Positions 31,533 to 42,080 are shown, numbered from the stretch's first letter. The stretch is 64,000 nt of DNA from Nereocystis luetkeana (GCA_031213475.1 JARUPZ010000002.1:1364001-1428000), one strand, 5' to 3'. A program made the numbers and translations. The notes: generated by a model not told the origin, from the letters alone.

Positions 31533-32744
31533 TGACTTTATCTGCAAAAATAAAAATAAAAAAGGATTCAATTGTTGAGAGCGCCTTGCAGCGTGGGTAG
31601 GCACAATTCGATGCGAGTCGACGAGGGAAGAAAAGGCTGGAATCTTCTCGCGATAAAAATGAAGGCACGTACCGTAGCGGGAAGGGGGGAGAAGAGCCTG
31701 CTATGTGACCCCGGATCTGAGTTACGAGTTGGAAGGAGAGAGAGAAGAAGATGGGCGAAGATAATGAATGGGATGAGCAAAAAAAAATATATATATATAT
31801 ACACCTGGTATATACGAAGGTAGCTGCGCGGGGCATTTTGGCTGTCTGAGAGTTACTTCGTGCCAATATCCACGCGGAGCATTTTGGCCGTATGAAAGGA
31901 AGTATATTTATGAACATACGAGGTATAATAAATACATCTGGTATTCGTATACGGTATATGTCAAATGTCAGTATCTGCGCGGGGTATTTTTGCCGTATGA
32001 GGGCGTCGGTTATAATGTTATATCGTAATGGATCCTGCACATCTACGGAAGAACTTGATTGGGTAGGCAAGGCGGAACTCGGAACACCCGGGTTCCATGC
32101 AACAATAGTGAATACCCTCTGGTATGTATTACAACATGATATGCTTGGTATGATACGTGGACATATGCAATGCAAATTCTGCGTGGTAAGTGTAGGCCAT
32201 ATATGCCATGCCACGTGACTGCTGTAAATCAATTCCTTACCTGGTATCATAGGTATTAATGTGAGTTCTGAGTACTGCTGGTGTGTAAATACGTGTAAGC
32301 ACGCGCAGCACGGGTTGGCTCTCAGGTATTCGGAGCGTCGAGCATATTCGGCTATCGGCCGCGTCGACGTCTTTCTTCCCGCCGCCTACACAGCTACACA
32401 GGGTACCCGGCGCGGCAAGGACCGACGGACCTGCACGCCACACTGCTGTTTATGACCGATGGCCTTGAAGCAACGACGTATTGAATCGAACCACTATCTT
32501 CAATACGGTTCTAGGCTGTTGCTCCGTGGGACGTATTTACTTACCAGGAACTGTACGAGTACCAGGTACCAGATACCTGGTATATATTTATGTTTTTGTG
32601 TTCAGTTCCAGAATTGACGGAGTTGACGTTGCCCAGCCCGATGGCCGCAGAGGTCCCGTTACAATCTGGGAGAAAGGATCTTTAGGTTGGTAGGCAGTAT
32701 TTTGGTTCCTGTTGGGATCAAGGTACGGGCGAAGACCCAACCCA

Positions 32745-32785
32745 ACCCCTGACTCTAACCCTAGCCCTAACCCTAACCCTGATCC
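32745..32785. repeat. Interstitial telomere-like CCCTAA repeats
   Basis: About five units of (ct/ccc)ctaac-type repeat: ctctaaccctagccctaaccctaaccctg. Three units match CCCTAA exactly, others differ by one base. TTAGGG is a widespread telomere type, including brown algae. Confidence 0.75.
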
Positions 32786-33758
32786 CAAACCGCAGCCAAA
32801 ACGGGCCAAAACTGGCCATAAAATGGGCGCATCGATCGAAAAAATCATTTTTTTGAACGCCGAGAAACGATGAACTCCACTTTTTAGGTGGTGAAAACCA
32901 AGGATGTCGGATTACGGAACTAAATACGGCGAGACTCATTTTTGCGGTAAGTAATAGGACTGCGCCGACAAAGTTACGGAACCCCCCCCCAACCCCCTGT
33001 TAACAAAAACCGTAAAGATCTCTAGCAACAGCACGGACCAAATGATTTACGAGTAGGCCAGCAATTCAGATACATTGCCGAAAACATAGACAATAGATGA
33101 CTGCACACTTTTGAAAGTGTGTTTCGATCCTAACGGGGATGTCTCTTAAACGCCCCCTGGTTTTGTCGTAATTACGCGTAAGCATCGTTTTTTTCTTATT
33201 TTGCCGAAATACGCGTAACCCGACACCCTTGGTAAAAACCGTCCAGAGCGGATATTATCAGATTATAAGTCGATGGCCAGCTCACGGTACGGCGTCGCGT
33301 TGGCCAATGAGCGCTGCCGACTGAGGTGCTTTATATGGAATATTTACCCACCCTTTACCGCCGACTGACGCGAAAACCTCACCGTATACGACTGTTTTTT
33401 GGTATTACCCTAGTACCAAGTAATACTAAGTAAGCCACTTCCGAAAAGTAACTCTCTCGTACTACTGTTGTGTATCAGGTATACCAGGTGTATCAGGTAT
33501 ACCAGGTATGCTATAATAAGTATGATATTAGGTATACAAGTTTAAAGCATACCTGGTACATGTGTCGGCCCACGATTAGCATCCTCGATCGATCAGCTGG
33601 GGGTATGTCCGTGTCCAGGAAAACGCAAACGCCTCCCGAGTCCCCGGGCACCGCGGCATCGCGACCGACTTCCGCGTTACTTAGGTCGCTCTACAACTGC
33701 ACCAACCTTTAAGGATAACCTACTTGGATTAAGAGCATACAATCATTTTCCTGGCCTT

Positions 33759-33848
33759 AACCCTTCTAGTACCGCAGTCCCGCTTTGGGGGCAAAGCTCT
33801 CAAATTTCAAGTAGTTTGTCCCCAAAACGGGACTGCGGTTCCAAGGGG
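33759..33848. mobile_element. Palindromic family 2, copy a
   Basis: ~90-bp near-perfect palindrome: accgcagtcccg...gtttgtccccaaaacgggactgcggt. Flanked by taaccctt and aggg. No coding. Eight copies in this window share the two halves and differ in the centre; probably a MITE. Confidence 0.85.
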
Positions 33849-33961
33849 GGCTTAGAGGGTTGTTGGCACGAACTCAGCCATCCGAAGCATGTCGCGTCGG
33901 CTGCGTGACACCCGTGACTCTGTGTGCTTGCCTTGCCGTGCCCGGTACCGGCCATGGCCAG

Positions 33962-34044
33962 CTTCGGAGTCGCCATCACGGACGAGACAAGGACTTTCGC
34001 CATCCCACTCACGAGGGTGCCACGCAGGGAATCGACAAAGAAAC
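33962..34044 (+). CDS. YqgF-like gene, first exon seen
   Basis: Acceptor ggccag before 33962 (alternatively a start at ATG 33954-33956 in gccATGg context); donor aac|gtgagt; ends with one base of a split codon. Encodes G-V-A-I-T-D and I-P-L-T-R-V-P-R-R-E. Confidence 0.8.
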
Positions 34045-37000
34045 GTGAGTACACCTGCGATTGTCCTCTGGAGTAGGCTTGGTGTTTCGATCCCGTCGTT
34101 TGGGGCCGGGGGGGGGGGGGGGGGGGTTGCGAGTGTCCCAGTCGCCGCTGAAACATGGGGGCCGCCGAAATGTTTCCCGACGGAGAAACGCCTGTAGAAG
34201 CCATGGCGCGAAGAAGGCACACTCGAGCGCACGGAACAGGGGGAAGGGGCCATAGGGTGGTTGCCAGGCAGCAGTACCGCCGTTGTTTGCTGGGCGATAG
34301 GCCAATGAATGGGCGGCGCCGGCGGCCGTGCCACGTGCACAGGGGTTTCCACATTGGGTAACGTAGCAGGACGGACCGTCTGAAATATTCGGTCCGCACA
34401 GACTGTGTGTGACCCATGGGTTGAGATTTAGAAAAAGGTCATTTTCCTTCGTCGACCATGTCGGGCTTGGTTGAAGGTATTGGATTGCTGTCGTTTGTGT
34501 TGTGACCTTCCACCCCCCCCCCCCCCCCCCCCCCCCCCCCGGCCACTTCTTTGTCCGGCATGACCTCTGACGGACTCCATTCCATTTCAACAATATGTCC
34601 CCCCTAGTGGAACCAGCCGTCGTCCTTGGCAAGCTGAAGAAAATCATCGAAGAAAGCGCCGCCTGCGGCTTGGTGAGTGCAGCGCCTGGAACACGAGATA
34701 TGCTGCTGCTGCTTATGCACTTGTTTTGTTATCGTAATTTCAATTTTCCAGCCCAGCTCGAAGGAGATTTTTGTTCGTTTTTCCCTCAACATACTTCTCC
34801 CTCGCCCCTAGGGTTTGGCATTATCACAGCTCATTGACACCCGAAGAACTTGTTCAACCATTTTACACATCTGACAGATCATCTGCAGATCATCGATCCC
34901 CACTTCATCATCTGTTGTAGATGGTTCAGGGCAGATATTAATAGCTCCCTGAGCTGTACGTAAGCTCTAGCTCATGCTGTCGGGTGGGAGCCGTATTGCT
35001 TGTACCCACTCTTGTCCCTTTAACCCCTTTAGAACCGCAGTCCCGTTTTGGGGACAAACTACTTGAAATTTGAGTGGTTTGTCCCCTAAATGGGACTGCG
35101 GTTCTAAAAGAGTTAAAAAAAAGGTACGTTTGGACTGAATATTCATGTAGAAACGGCGCTATTATAGTAAAAGGCACGTTTGGACTAAATATTAATGTAG
35201 AAACGGTCCTATTATAGTCGTAGGTTTGGACTAAGTATTAATGTAGAAACGGTCCTACCTGGTAGTATAGTAAGAGGTACGTTTGGACTAAATATTAATG
35301 CAGAAACGGTCCTAGTAAGGGGCACGTTTGGACTAACTAGTAATGTGGAAACGGCCCTATTATATAGTAAGAGGTACGGTTGGACTAAATATTACTGCAG
35401 AAACGGTTCCAGGGTTACGTTTGGACTAAATATTAATGTAGAAATGGTCCTATTATAGCAAGAGGTACGTTTGGATTAAATATTAATGTAGAAACGGTCT
35501 TATTATAGTAAGAGGTACGTTTGGACCAAATATTAATGTAGAAACGGCCCTAGTAAGGGGTACGTTTGGACTAAATATTACTGCAGAAACGGTCCAAGTA
35601 AGGGGTACGTTTGGACTAAATATTACTGCAGAAACGGTCCTAGGGTTACGTTTGGATTAAATATTAGTGTAGAAACGGTCTTAATATAGTAAGAGGTACG
35701 TTTGGACTAAATATTACTGTAGAAACGGCCCTAGTAAGGGGTGCGTTTGGACTAAATATTACTGCAGAAACGGTCCAAGTAAGGGGTATGTTTGGACTAA
35801 ATATTAATGTAGAAACGGTCCTATTTAAAAAGAGGTACGTTTGGACTAAATGTTAATGCAGAAACGGTCCTAGTAAGGGGTACGTTTGGACTAAATATTA
35901 ATGTAGAAACGGCCCTATTATAGGAAGAGGTACGGTTGGACTAAATATTAATGTAGAAATAGTCCTAGTGAGGGGTACGTTTGGACTAAATATGAATGCA
36001 GAAACGGTCCTAGTAAGGGTTACGTTCTGACTAAATATTAATGTAGAAACGGTCCTATTATAGCAAGAGGTACGTTTGGACTAAATATTAATGTACAGTA
36101 GAAACGGTCTTATTATAGTAAGAGGTACATTTGGACTAAATATTAATGTAGAAACGGCCCTTGTAAGGGGTACGTTTGGACTAAATATTACTGCAGAAAC
36201 GGTCCCAGGGTTACGTTTGGACTAAATATTAATGTAGAAACGGCCCTGTTATAGCAAGAGGTACGTTTGGATTAAATATTCCTGCAGAAACGGTCTTATT
36301 ATAGTAAGAGGTACGTTTGGACCAAATATTAATGTAGAAACGGCCCTAGTAAGGGGTACGTTTGGTCTAAATATTACTGCAGAAACGGCCCTAGTAAGGG
36401 GTATGTTTGGTCTAAATATTACTGCAGAAACGGTCTAGTGAGGGGTACGTTTGGACTAAATATTAATGTAGAAATGGTCCTGTTATAGTAAGAGGTACGT
36501 TTGGACTAAATATTACTGTAGAAGCCGTAGTAAGGGGTACGTTTGGACTAAATATTAATGTAGAAGCGGTCCTCTTAATAGTAAGGGATACGTTTGGACT
36601 AAATATCAATCTAGAAACGGTCCTATTCCGGGGGGCCATAGTTAATAGGACCAAATATTGTTATTACGGGGGACCATAGTTAATAGGACCAATATTGTTA
36701 GTAAAAATGGTCAAACATATAGGTTTTTATGTACACCATAGGTCCTATTAACTATGGTCCCCCGTAATAGTAAAAAAGGTCAAATATATAGGTTTTTATG
36801 TATACGATAGGTCCTATTAACTATGGTCCCCCGTAAATAGTAACGGGTACGTTTGGACTAAATATTAACGTAAAAACGGTCCTTAATATTTAGGGACAGA
36901 GCGTATGAAAAGGACATGTTTCCTGGGTTTGCATCTGTACCGTACAGATCCAGCACAAACAACTCGTGACGGCCGGTTAGGATCTAGATTATATATTTGA

Positions 37001-40000
37001 TTACATAAGTAGATGGTCTATCTGTAGATGATCTGAGTCTTTGGAGGGAAAGGCGAACGGAAGTCGTTGGAGCTCCTATACTCTCGATTTTTTGGGATGA
37101 GCTTCAATGCTCTCATTTTTTTGGGGATATTTCTCGCAGTGTTGAAAGGCTGACCTTAAGAGAGCAAAATACAGCAAGGCTTGCCCTTTTGAGACCAAGC
37201 ATGTACAACTTTGTCCCGAAATACGATGACCGTTTGGATTCAATAGTAATATAAAGGCGTTCCTTATATATTTGTAGGTCCCTTCCATCGAGGAGATGCC
37301 CTTAACATAGTTGGACCCGGTGTGTATTGTACAATGTCGTTGGTTTAGATACTTAGCCCATGGAACATGCGTATCGGGCTTTGCTTACGTTTTTTTGTCA
37401 AGGGGCGCATGTTGGGTATTGCGGCAGGTATTGGGTATTCTTGGGTATTACGGCAGGTATTGGGTATAGTTGGGTGTTACGGTAGGTATTGGGTATGGTT
37501 GGGTGTTGCGGCAGGTATTGGGTATAGTTGGATGTTACGGCAGGTATTGGGTGTTCTTGAGTATTACGGCAGGTATTGGGTATTCTTGGGTGTTACGGCA
37601 GGTATTGGGTATTACGGCAGGTATTGGGTATAGTTGGGTGTTACGGTAGGTATTTGGTACTGTTGGGTATTACGGCAGGTATTGGATATAGTTGGGTATT
37701 ACGGCAGGTATTGGATATAGTTGGGGTGTTACGGCAGGTATTGGGCAGTGTTGGGTGTTACGCAGGTATTAGGTATAGTTGGGTGTTACGGCAGGTAATG
37801 GGTATAGTTGGGTGCTACGGCAGGCATTGGGTACTCAAGTGAGGAACCTCAGAAATTCTAGTACTGGGGGCTACATCACGAAAAAAAAACGGTGTACAGC
37901 AGAAAAAAAGTATTTGGCGACTGTAAGTACGAGAAACCGGAAATTCAAGTGCCTGGAACCACATTTTCAAACTTCAGCGACGAGGTCCGCCTCGAACGCG
38001 GACACGGAAAGTGCTCTCGCTTTGGCACACTCACGGGAGTGCACCAAGGAGCTCATACCTCCCCTGCCAAATTATGCGCGAGTGGGAAAGTTCGGAGCTA
38101 CAGTAGGGCAGAAAACGAAATGTCCTACAGGAGAAAGGACAGTGGCAGGCGTGGTTCCAGTATCTTTTTTTGTCAAGAGATTCGGGAATGTCAGTGTTTT
38201 TTCGAGGGCAGTGCAACACAGGTGGGGGGGGGGGCGCGAGGAGTGTGTCCCGTCGCGCGCGTGATCAATACCGGGTAGACTCGCCGCGCCGCCCCTGGTA
38301 TACCTACCACTGACGATCAAATAAGTTTTTACTTGAACGGTGCTTCTCCGGCGACCTGGTAGGGTTTCGAACGGTTGTTTGTTGGCGTTCGCGCGCATCT
38401 TCGCAGGTGGTGGGCTGGCCGCTGTCCAAGTCAGGGCGGGCTGAGAGCCAGTGCCTGATGGTGCTTCAGTTTCTTCGGCAATTACATCTCAAGGGGAAGG
38501 TGAAGTCCATCATCATATACTGTATTTCCATCCTGACTTATTATACAGTGGGTACCCCGAGTTAAGAGCGCCCGAGTTGATCGTAGCATCCGGGAGTTAA
38601 GAGCGGTCAGAATGGCTTGTCACGAAAACCACAATGGTAAGAAAGGTTTTCCTTACATCCGCTAGACTCGCTCTTAAGCCGGGTCTGCCATGCCTCCGCA
38701 TCACTACCCCGCATATTAGCCCAACAAACCCCGAATAAGAGCCGGACGTGCCGGTACAGGGCGACCTGCAGCCATGCGTCGCGCAACGGGAGTGCACTAC
38801 TGTAGAGCTCTACTTCGCTCGACCATCGTTCCTTGTTTTCAGTAGTTAGTGTGTGTACGTTCCTCTTGTGTTTTTCGTCTGTGGACGTATTTTGTACCTG
38901 CACCCCCTATGCAGCAAGCGACGTCAAAGGAATGTTGTGCGGTATGGGGGATCGCAGTGCCCACGAACAGCGGGAAAATATGAAAAATTATGTCGCAAAC
39001 CAAGTCCTGGAAAGCACGAACTGCACAGCTGAGAACAGTGCATACTGCTGTTGTGCTCTCTATGGTGTGGTTTCTTTCCTGCACACGTTAGGTTTGATTT
39101 TGGTAAGTGTGTTGAAATGCGTTTTGTTGTCATGCATGCACGCATCTCAGGGGCGTCGGAATGTTGAAATGCATTGTGATATAAAAGTATATATAGTGCA
39201 TGAACGCCTCTCTGATTTGTCGGAACCCGCCTCAACCAACCTTCAGCTCGGATACAAGTCATCTACAACGGTTGTGTTTCACTCGAATGTTCCCTACCAG
39301 GTACCTGTTAGCGTTTTTGCTCTCGTCCCGGGATAAGAGCAATGCGCTCTTAAGCTGGGATAAGACCGTTGCATGGTTAGGAAAGAGCGCCTGTTTCGGC
39401 CTGACACCGGGCGGCGCTCTTAGCTCGGAGTGCGCACTGTATATAGTTCGCGCCTCATATCTAACATCAAATTAATGGCGGGGGAAAGGTGATTAGTGAG
39501 CCGCGATAGTGGTACCTCTCTCATGCCAGCTTGTTTTCCACCTTTTCTTGAGGGCATCGAGGTACACGCCAGGGCAGGGTAACCAGGGCCGCCGCACCCT
39601 AGTGGTGGGTGGCGCTCCCATCGACCCCCGGCGGCGTGGTAGCACCTTGGCTCTGCAGCAGGCTGCTGTTGTAAGAGATGAGGGATGTAGCACGTCTATT
39701 ACGGGGGACCATAGTTAATAGGACGTATGGTATGCATAGAGAACCTACCACGGTATATATTAAACCATTTTTACTAACAATATTTGGTCCTATTAACCAT
39801 GGTCCCCCGTAATAGCGAACTTACCGGCGGAGAGAGCGCGTCCAAGAACGATATTCCGTGCATCGAGAACCCGCGGACTCCCAACGCATTCGTCGCTTTA
39901 TGAAAATCATCATTTTTTATTCTGAAAGAAGCGTAGTATCCGCCGCCGATGGAATGATAACTACTGTAACTGTTTTTTTTTTCAGCCGATCGCCCGCAAT

Positions 40001-41327
40001 AAAAACACCCGATAAACCTCGGACGAGGATAAAAGTACTACTGTAGTGGTAATCGTGTGTATAATGCCACCCCGACCCCCCCGTACGATTACGGCCATGC
40101 TTAATATCGAGTACCCCCCCCCCCCCCCCCCCCCCTTTAACGCATATAAGCTGTCATCCATATGCAAGTCCACCTCACAAGCGGTTCTTAGTAGGATGCA
40201 GCTCACCCTTCATGCGACTGGCCGGACACCTCACGGCGCTTCGCGCTTGGTGCAAGCAATGTCTGCCTGGTCGCTGAACGCCCGACGTGCTCCATCCCGG
40301 CATTGTAGGGATGTGAGGGTCTATGGTCATACGACTACGGCCATGCATGATATCGAGTACATCTCTCCTGACGAGAACCCCCCCCCCCCACTCTCATTTC
40401 TCAGTCTTGATAGGGATGCGTGGTCGATGGTTAGATGGCCAAGGCAAGCAACAAATAAGGACGGTTTCCCCCCCCGTGGTCAGAGGTGAAATTTATATGG
40501 AAAGCAACAAATGTGTACCCCCCCCCCCCTACCCCCCCCCTACCCCCCCCCCTCCCCCTTCTGCACCCGCCGTGCCTCTCCCGGGCATACGGTTCCAACC
40601 ACGCAGATAGAAATCCCAGTGACGTTGCTTGACGAGCGGTTGACCTCGGTGGAGGCTCGAGGCATGCTCAAGGAGGAATGTTTGGGTGCGTGTTGCGGCT
40701 TCTGGTGTGCGATGGATGTGCCCCCCGTGGGCGTCTTTCGGATGCGCGGGGTTTCTTCTTCTCTCTTGAACCTTTCACAGCGGACAAAAAAATATCCCAC
40801 GTTAATCCCAAGCGGTGTGTCTCCCAAAAATCGTGGGTGCGGCGTAAAAAGGGTTTTGAGTCTTCGTCTGCCTTTTTCTCTTTTCTGCCGTATTGGTCAG
40901 AAGACGTGCATCGATGGCGAATCGCGAAGCTGTAATCCAGCCTTGCGTGCCCCAGTTGATTCAGTTAAATTCGGTCCTGCTGTCCCGGTTGTTGTTGTAG
41001 CGGATAAAGTTGGGCTGTAGCCGTCGACGCGCGGTCGAGTAACTGAAGAATACGCCACCGATCGCGTGAGAGCGAAAGAGGGCCAAAGAAAACGGAGACA
41101 TGCACCCCAGTGCATGAGCGTACCAGGTACGTATGATATCCATTTCGCTGTGCCCTCAGCGCTCCTCAGCATTTCTTAGTCGCTCTCTCGAGCTTTTTCA
41201 CGATGCCTACTAATACAAGTTCACAACATGTTTGGTTACCCGCCGCCATGTCTGCGGCGTACACGCGCCATCAGGTCGGAAGATTGCGGCGCGCGAGGAC
41301 GAGACCGCGGCGGCGATCATCCTCCAG
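33962..41327 (+). CDS. YqgF/RuvX-like nuclease (pre-16S rRNA nuclease / Holliday-junction resolvase family), 5 exons seen
   Basis: Five plus-strand exons join in frame: phases 1, 0, 0, 1, 0 across four introns. In order they give F-G-V-A-I-T-D-E (strand after the usual G-x-D-x-G), V-V-L-G-K-L-K-K-I-I-E-E, V-V-G-W-P-L-S-K-S-G, L-L-D-E-R-L-T-S-V-E-A and E-D-E-T-A-A-A-I-I-L-Q. This is the family's order (GvA, kL..ii.e, vvGlPl..G, DERltt.eA, D..AA.liLq). Bacterial members process 16S rRNA ends; eukaryotic ones are often organelle-targeted, which I cannot test because the N-terminal exon, with the first catalytic Asp, is not seen. An in-frame stop at 33915-33917 rules out simple upstream extension. 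Introns of 0.56, 3.7, 2.1 and 0.6 kb hold satellites, MITEs, a pogo-like element and SINE/LINE tails. The last codons are uncertain: reading on from 41328 gives a stop near 41420; an acceptor at 42213 is the alternative. Confidence 0.88.
34608..34672 (+). CDS. YqgF-like gene, exon 2
   Basis: 65 nt. Acceptor tgtcccccctag, donor ttg|gtgagt. The split codon c+tg gives Leu; then K-L-K-K-I-I-E-E-S-A-A-C-G-L. The C tract at 34512-34540 and tccccccctag lie just upstream. Confidence 0.88.
35021..35116. mobile_element. Palindromic family 2, copy b
   Basis: Almost perfect palindrome gaaccgcagtcccgttttgg / ccaaaacgggactgcggttc type; sits at the left edge of the satellite in YqgF intron 2. Confidence 0.9.
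35117..36625 (+). repeat. Satellite, ~38-50-bp units, about 1.5 kb
   Basis: About 33 tandem units with core gtacgtttggactaaatatt followed by aatgtagaaacggtcct; the linker alternates between a long (attatagtaagag) and a short (agtaagggg) form. A few more units follow the inserted MITEs to 36890. Not a CRISPR: units are tandem and lack unique spacers. It fills much of YqgF intron 2. Confidence 0.95.
36626..36837. mobile_element. MITE family 1, copy d (outer, split by a second copy)
   Basis: Left half 36626-36663 and right half 36768-36837 together make one element. Between them sits another full copy of the same family, flanked by TA. The outer copy is itself inserted in the 35.1-36.9 kb satellite, whose units continue on both sides. 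Confidence 0.88.
36664..36767. mobile_element. MITE family 1, copy e (nested in copy d)
   Basis: 104 bp with intact inverted ends TTACGGGGGACC...GGTCCCCCGTAA and TA on each side. Inserted into the middle of a sister copy, so the family moved at least twice at this spot. Confidence 0.92.
36838..36890 (+). repeat. Satellite, units right of the nested MITEs
   Basis: One to two further units of the 35.1-36.6 kb satellite; the MITE pair lies between them and the main array. Confidence 0.85.
37410..37835 (+). repeat. 29-bp minisatellite (ttgggtgttacggcaggtat)
   Basis: About 14 imperfect units; many keep a reading frame (Y-G-R-Y-W-V) by chance because units are often 29-30 bp. In YqgF intron 2. 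Confidence 0.9.
37870..38225 (+). repeat. Repeat family 3, single-arm copy
   Basis: Aligned with the right arm 27570-27885: cagcagaaaaaaagta, ggaaccacattttcaa, ggcacactcacgggagtgc, gggcagtgcaacacagg. It lies in YqgF intron 2, right before exon 3 (38407). Confidence 0.75.
38407..38499 (+). CDS. YqgF-like gene, exon 3
   Basis: 93 nt, acceptor cttcgcag, donor aag|gtgaag. Encodes the V-V-G-W-P-L-S-K-S-G nucleotide/substrate-loop block. Confidence 0.88.
38546..39439. mobile_element. pogo-like DNA transposon, non-autonomous (~0.9 kb)
   Basis: Ends cagtgggtaccccgagttaa (38546) and the mirrored gctcggagtgcgcactg (39439) are imperfect inverted repeats of about 28 bp, with TA on both outer sides. CAGTG ends and TA target are typical of Tc1/mariner/pogo elements. 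Subterminal gagttaagagcg / cgctcttaagctgg motifs are repeated inside. No DDE transposase was recognised, so likely non-autonomous. In YqgF intron 3, 46 bp after exon 3. Confidence 0.75.
39699..39812. mobile_element. MITE family 1, copy f
   Basis: 114 bp; the same inverted ends, TA on both sides, and about nine extra bases in the left half compared with the 105-bp form. It lies in intron 3 of the YqgF-like gene. Confidence 0.9.
40075..40133 (+). mobile_element. SINE-like C-tail element, 3' fragment
   Basis: Only the last ~45 bp (tacgattacggccatgcttaatatcgagta) plus a C run of about 22. Strong 5' truncation, as expected for an element copied by target-primed reverse transcription. Confidence 0.75.
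40140..40388 (+). mobile_element. SINE-like C-tail element, copy 5
   Basis: Follows the previous fragment directly; starts in the middle of the family (cattcatatgcaag-like block) and ends cgagaa followed by a C run. It lies in intron 3 of the YqgF-like gene. Confidence 0.85.
40395..40530 (+). mobile_element. LINE 3'-end fragments with C-tails
   Basis: gatagggatgcgtggtcgatgg ... caagcaacaaat (40408-40460) matches the LINE 3' end at 3645-3690, followed by mixed C; a second short piece aaagcaacaaatgtgta (40501-40517) is followed by three C runs. The reading frame L-D-R-D-A-W-S-M-V is kept. About 80 bp upstream of YqgF exon 4. Confidence 0.8.
40607..40685 (+). CDS. YqgF-like gene, exon 4
   Basis: 79 nt, acceptor ccacgcag, donor g|gtgcgt. 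Encodes I-P-V-T-L-L-D-E-R-L-T-S-V-E-A with the conserved acidic pair. Confidence 0.9.
41275..41327 (+). CDS. YqgF-like gene, exon 5
   Basis: 53 nt, acceptor gccatcag, donor cag|gtgcgc. Encodes R-E-D-E-T-A-A-A-I-I-L-Q, the C-terminal helix with the last catalytic Asp region. Confidence 0.85.
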
Positions 41328-41474
41328 GTGCGCTACGTAGGCATGCGGGAGAGAGCAGGTAGCCCCAGATGCTGCTACCGCTACCGCCGCCGATGCCGCC
41401 GCCGCTGCTGTTGCTGCTAGTCCTTCTTCTTCCGCTGTATATGCTTACATATGCCAGTATATTCACGCTATACC

Positions 41475-41680
41475 GTTCTTTCTACCTGTCGACGTCCAGC
41501 AAGCACACCCAGCGTCTGTGCTGACTCTTTATCCTAGAGAGAAACAGGTTCTGTGGTCACAAAAAAACTACGACACACAGATTCTACAATGTAGACAATG
41601 CAATGCCATGCCATCGTACTGGATACGACAAGCACAGCGTACACATGCCAGCAACCCAGATGGTACATGGAAGAGAAAAA
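41475..41680 (+). repeat. Dispersed repeat family 6, copy 1
   Basis: Shares ttctttctacc.gtcgac, ctagagaga, gtagacaatgcaatg and ccatc.tac with copies at 44370-44720 (+), 45560-45340 (-) and 46730-46530 (-). It could be the end of a longer transposon. Confidence 0.7.
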
Positions 41681-41825
41681 AAACGCCTCTACAGCCTCAT
41701 TTGCTTTAATTAAGTCTACTCACACATACGCGTTTCGGATAAAAGGGGACGGGATTTCGGCAACGAACGGTAATTGCTTTATTACGACCAGAGTAAGTTA
41801 TTTTTTTCCGCGGCCGCCTGACTAA

Positions 41826-41918
41826 TAGGGCACGGGCTTGAGTCCCGTTTTAAGAACAAACTACTCGAAATTTGACGGGTTTGTCCCCAAAACGGGACTC
41901 CAGTCCTGAAAGGGTTCA
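41826..41918. mobile_element. Palindromic family 2, copy c
   Basis: Left half decayed (cttgagtcccgttttaag), right half gtccccaaaacgggactcc. Uses the agtcct end type. Confidence 0.8.
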
Positions 41919-41924
41919 ATGCAT

Positions 41925-42080
41925 GTTTCGCCAGGTGGGATCTGCAGATCTGCGTGATCTGCACGTGTTTCAGAAGGTGGGATCTGTATGATCTGCCTGA
42001 ACTGCACATGTTTGCCGGATGGGATCTGTGTGATCTGCATGATCTGCACAGGTTTCGCCGGGTGGGATCTGTATGATATA
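41925..42080. repeat. Tandem repeat, ~45-bp unit (gggatctg.atgatctgc)
   Basis: Four imperfect units of gtgggatctgtatgatctgc ... cacatgtttcgcc. Confidence 0.8.

Larger units (their letters stand above)
30760..33755. other. Long stretch without a supported gene
   Basis: Holds the tRNA-like element, several ACCTGGTA octamers (31804, 32239, 32563-32580, 33480, 33551), an interstitial telomere-like tract (32745-32785) and open frames on both strands without family motifs. Yqg-like gene 5' exons could lie in its last part. Confidence 0.5.

Noticed and set aside
31078-32250. 390-codon open frame on the minus strand
   Set aside because: No family motif, no low-complexity-free core, overlaps the tRNA-like element and other frames; looks open by chance.
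35117-36625. Array that could look like a CRISPR
   Set aside because: Units are contiguous tandem repeats with conserved linkers, no unique spacers, and the host is a eukaryote.
37367-37842. Frame with Y-G-R-Y-W-V repeats resembling a repeat protein
   Set aside because: Arises from the 29-bp minisatellite; frame is not kept across units.
38833-39336. 167-codon frame with Cys-rich and hydrophobic segments
   Set aside because: Lies inside the pogo-like element and intron 3; no transposase or other motif.
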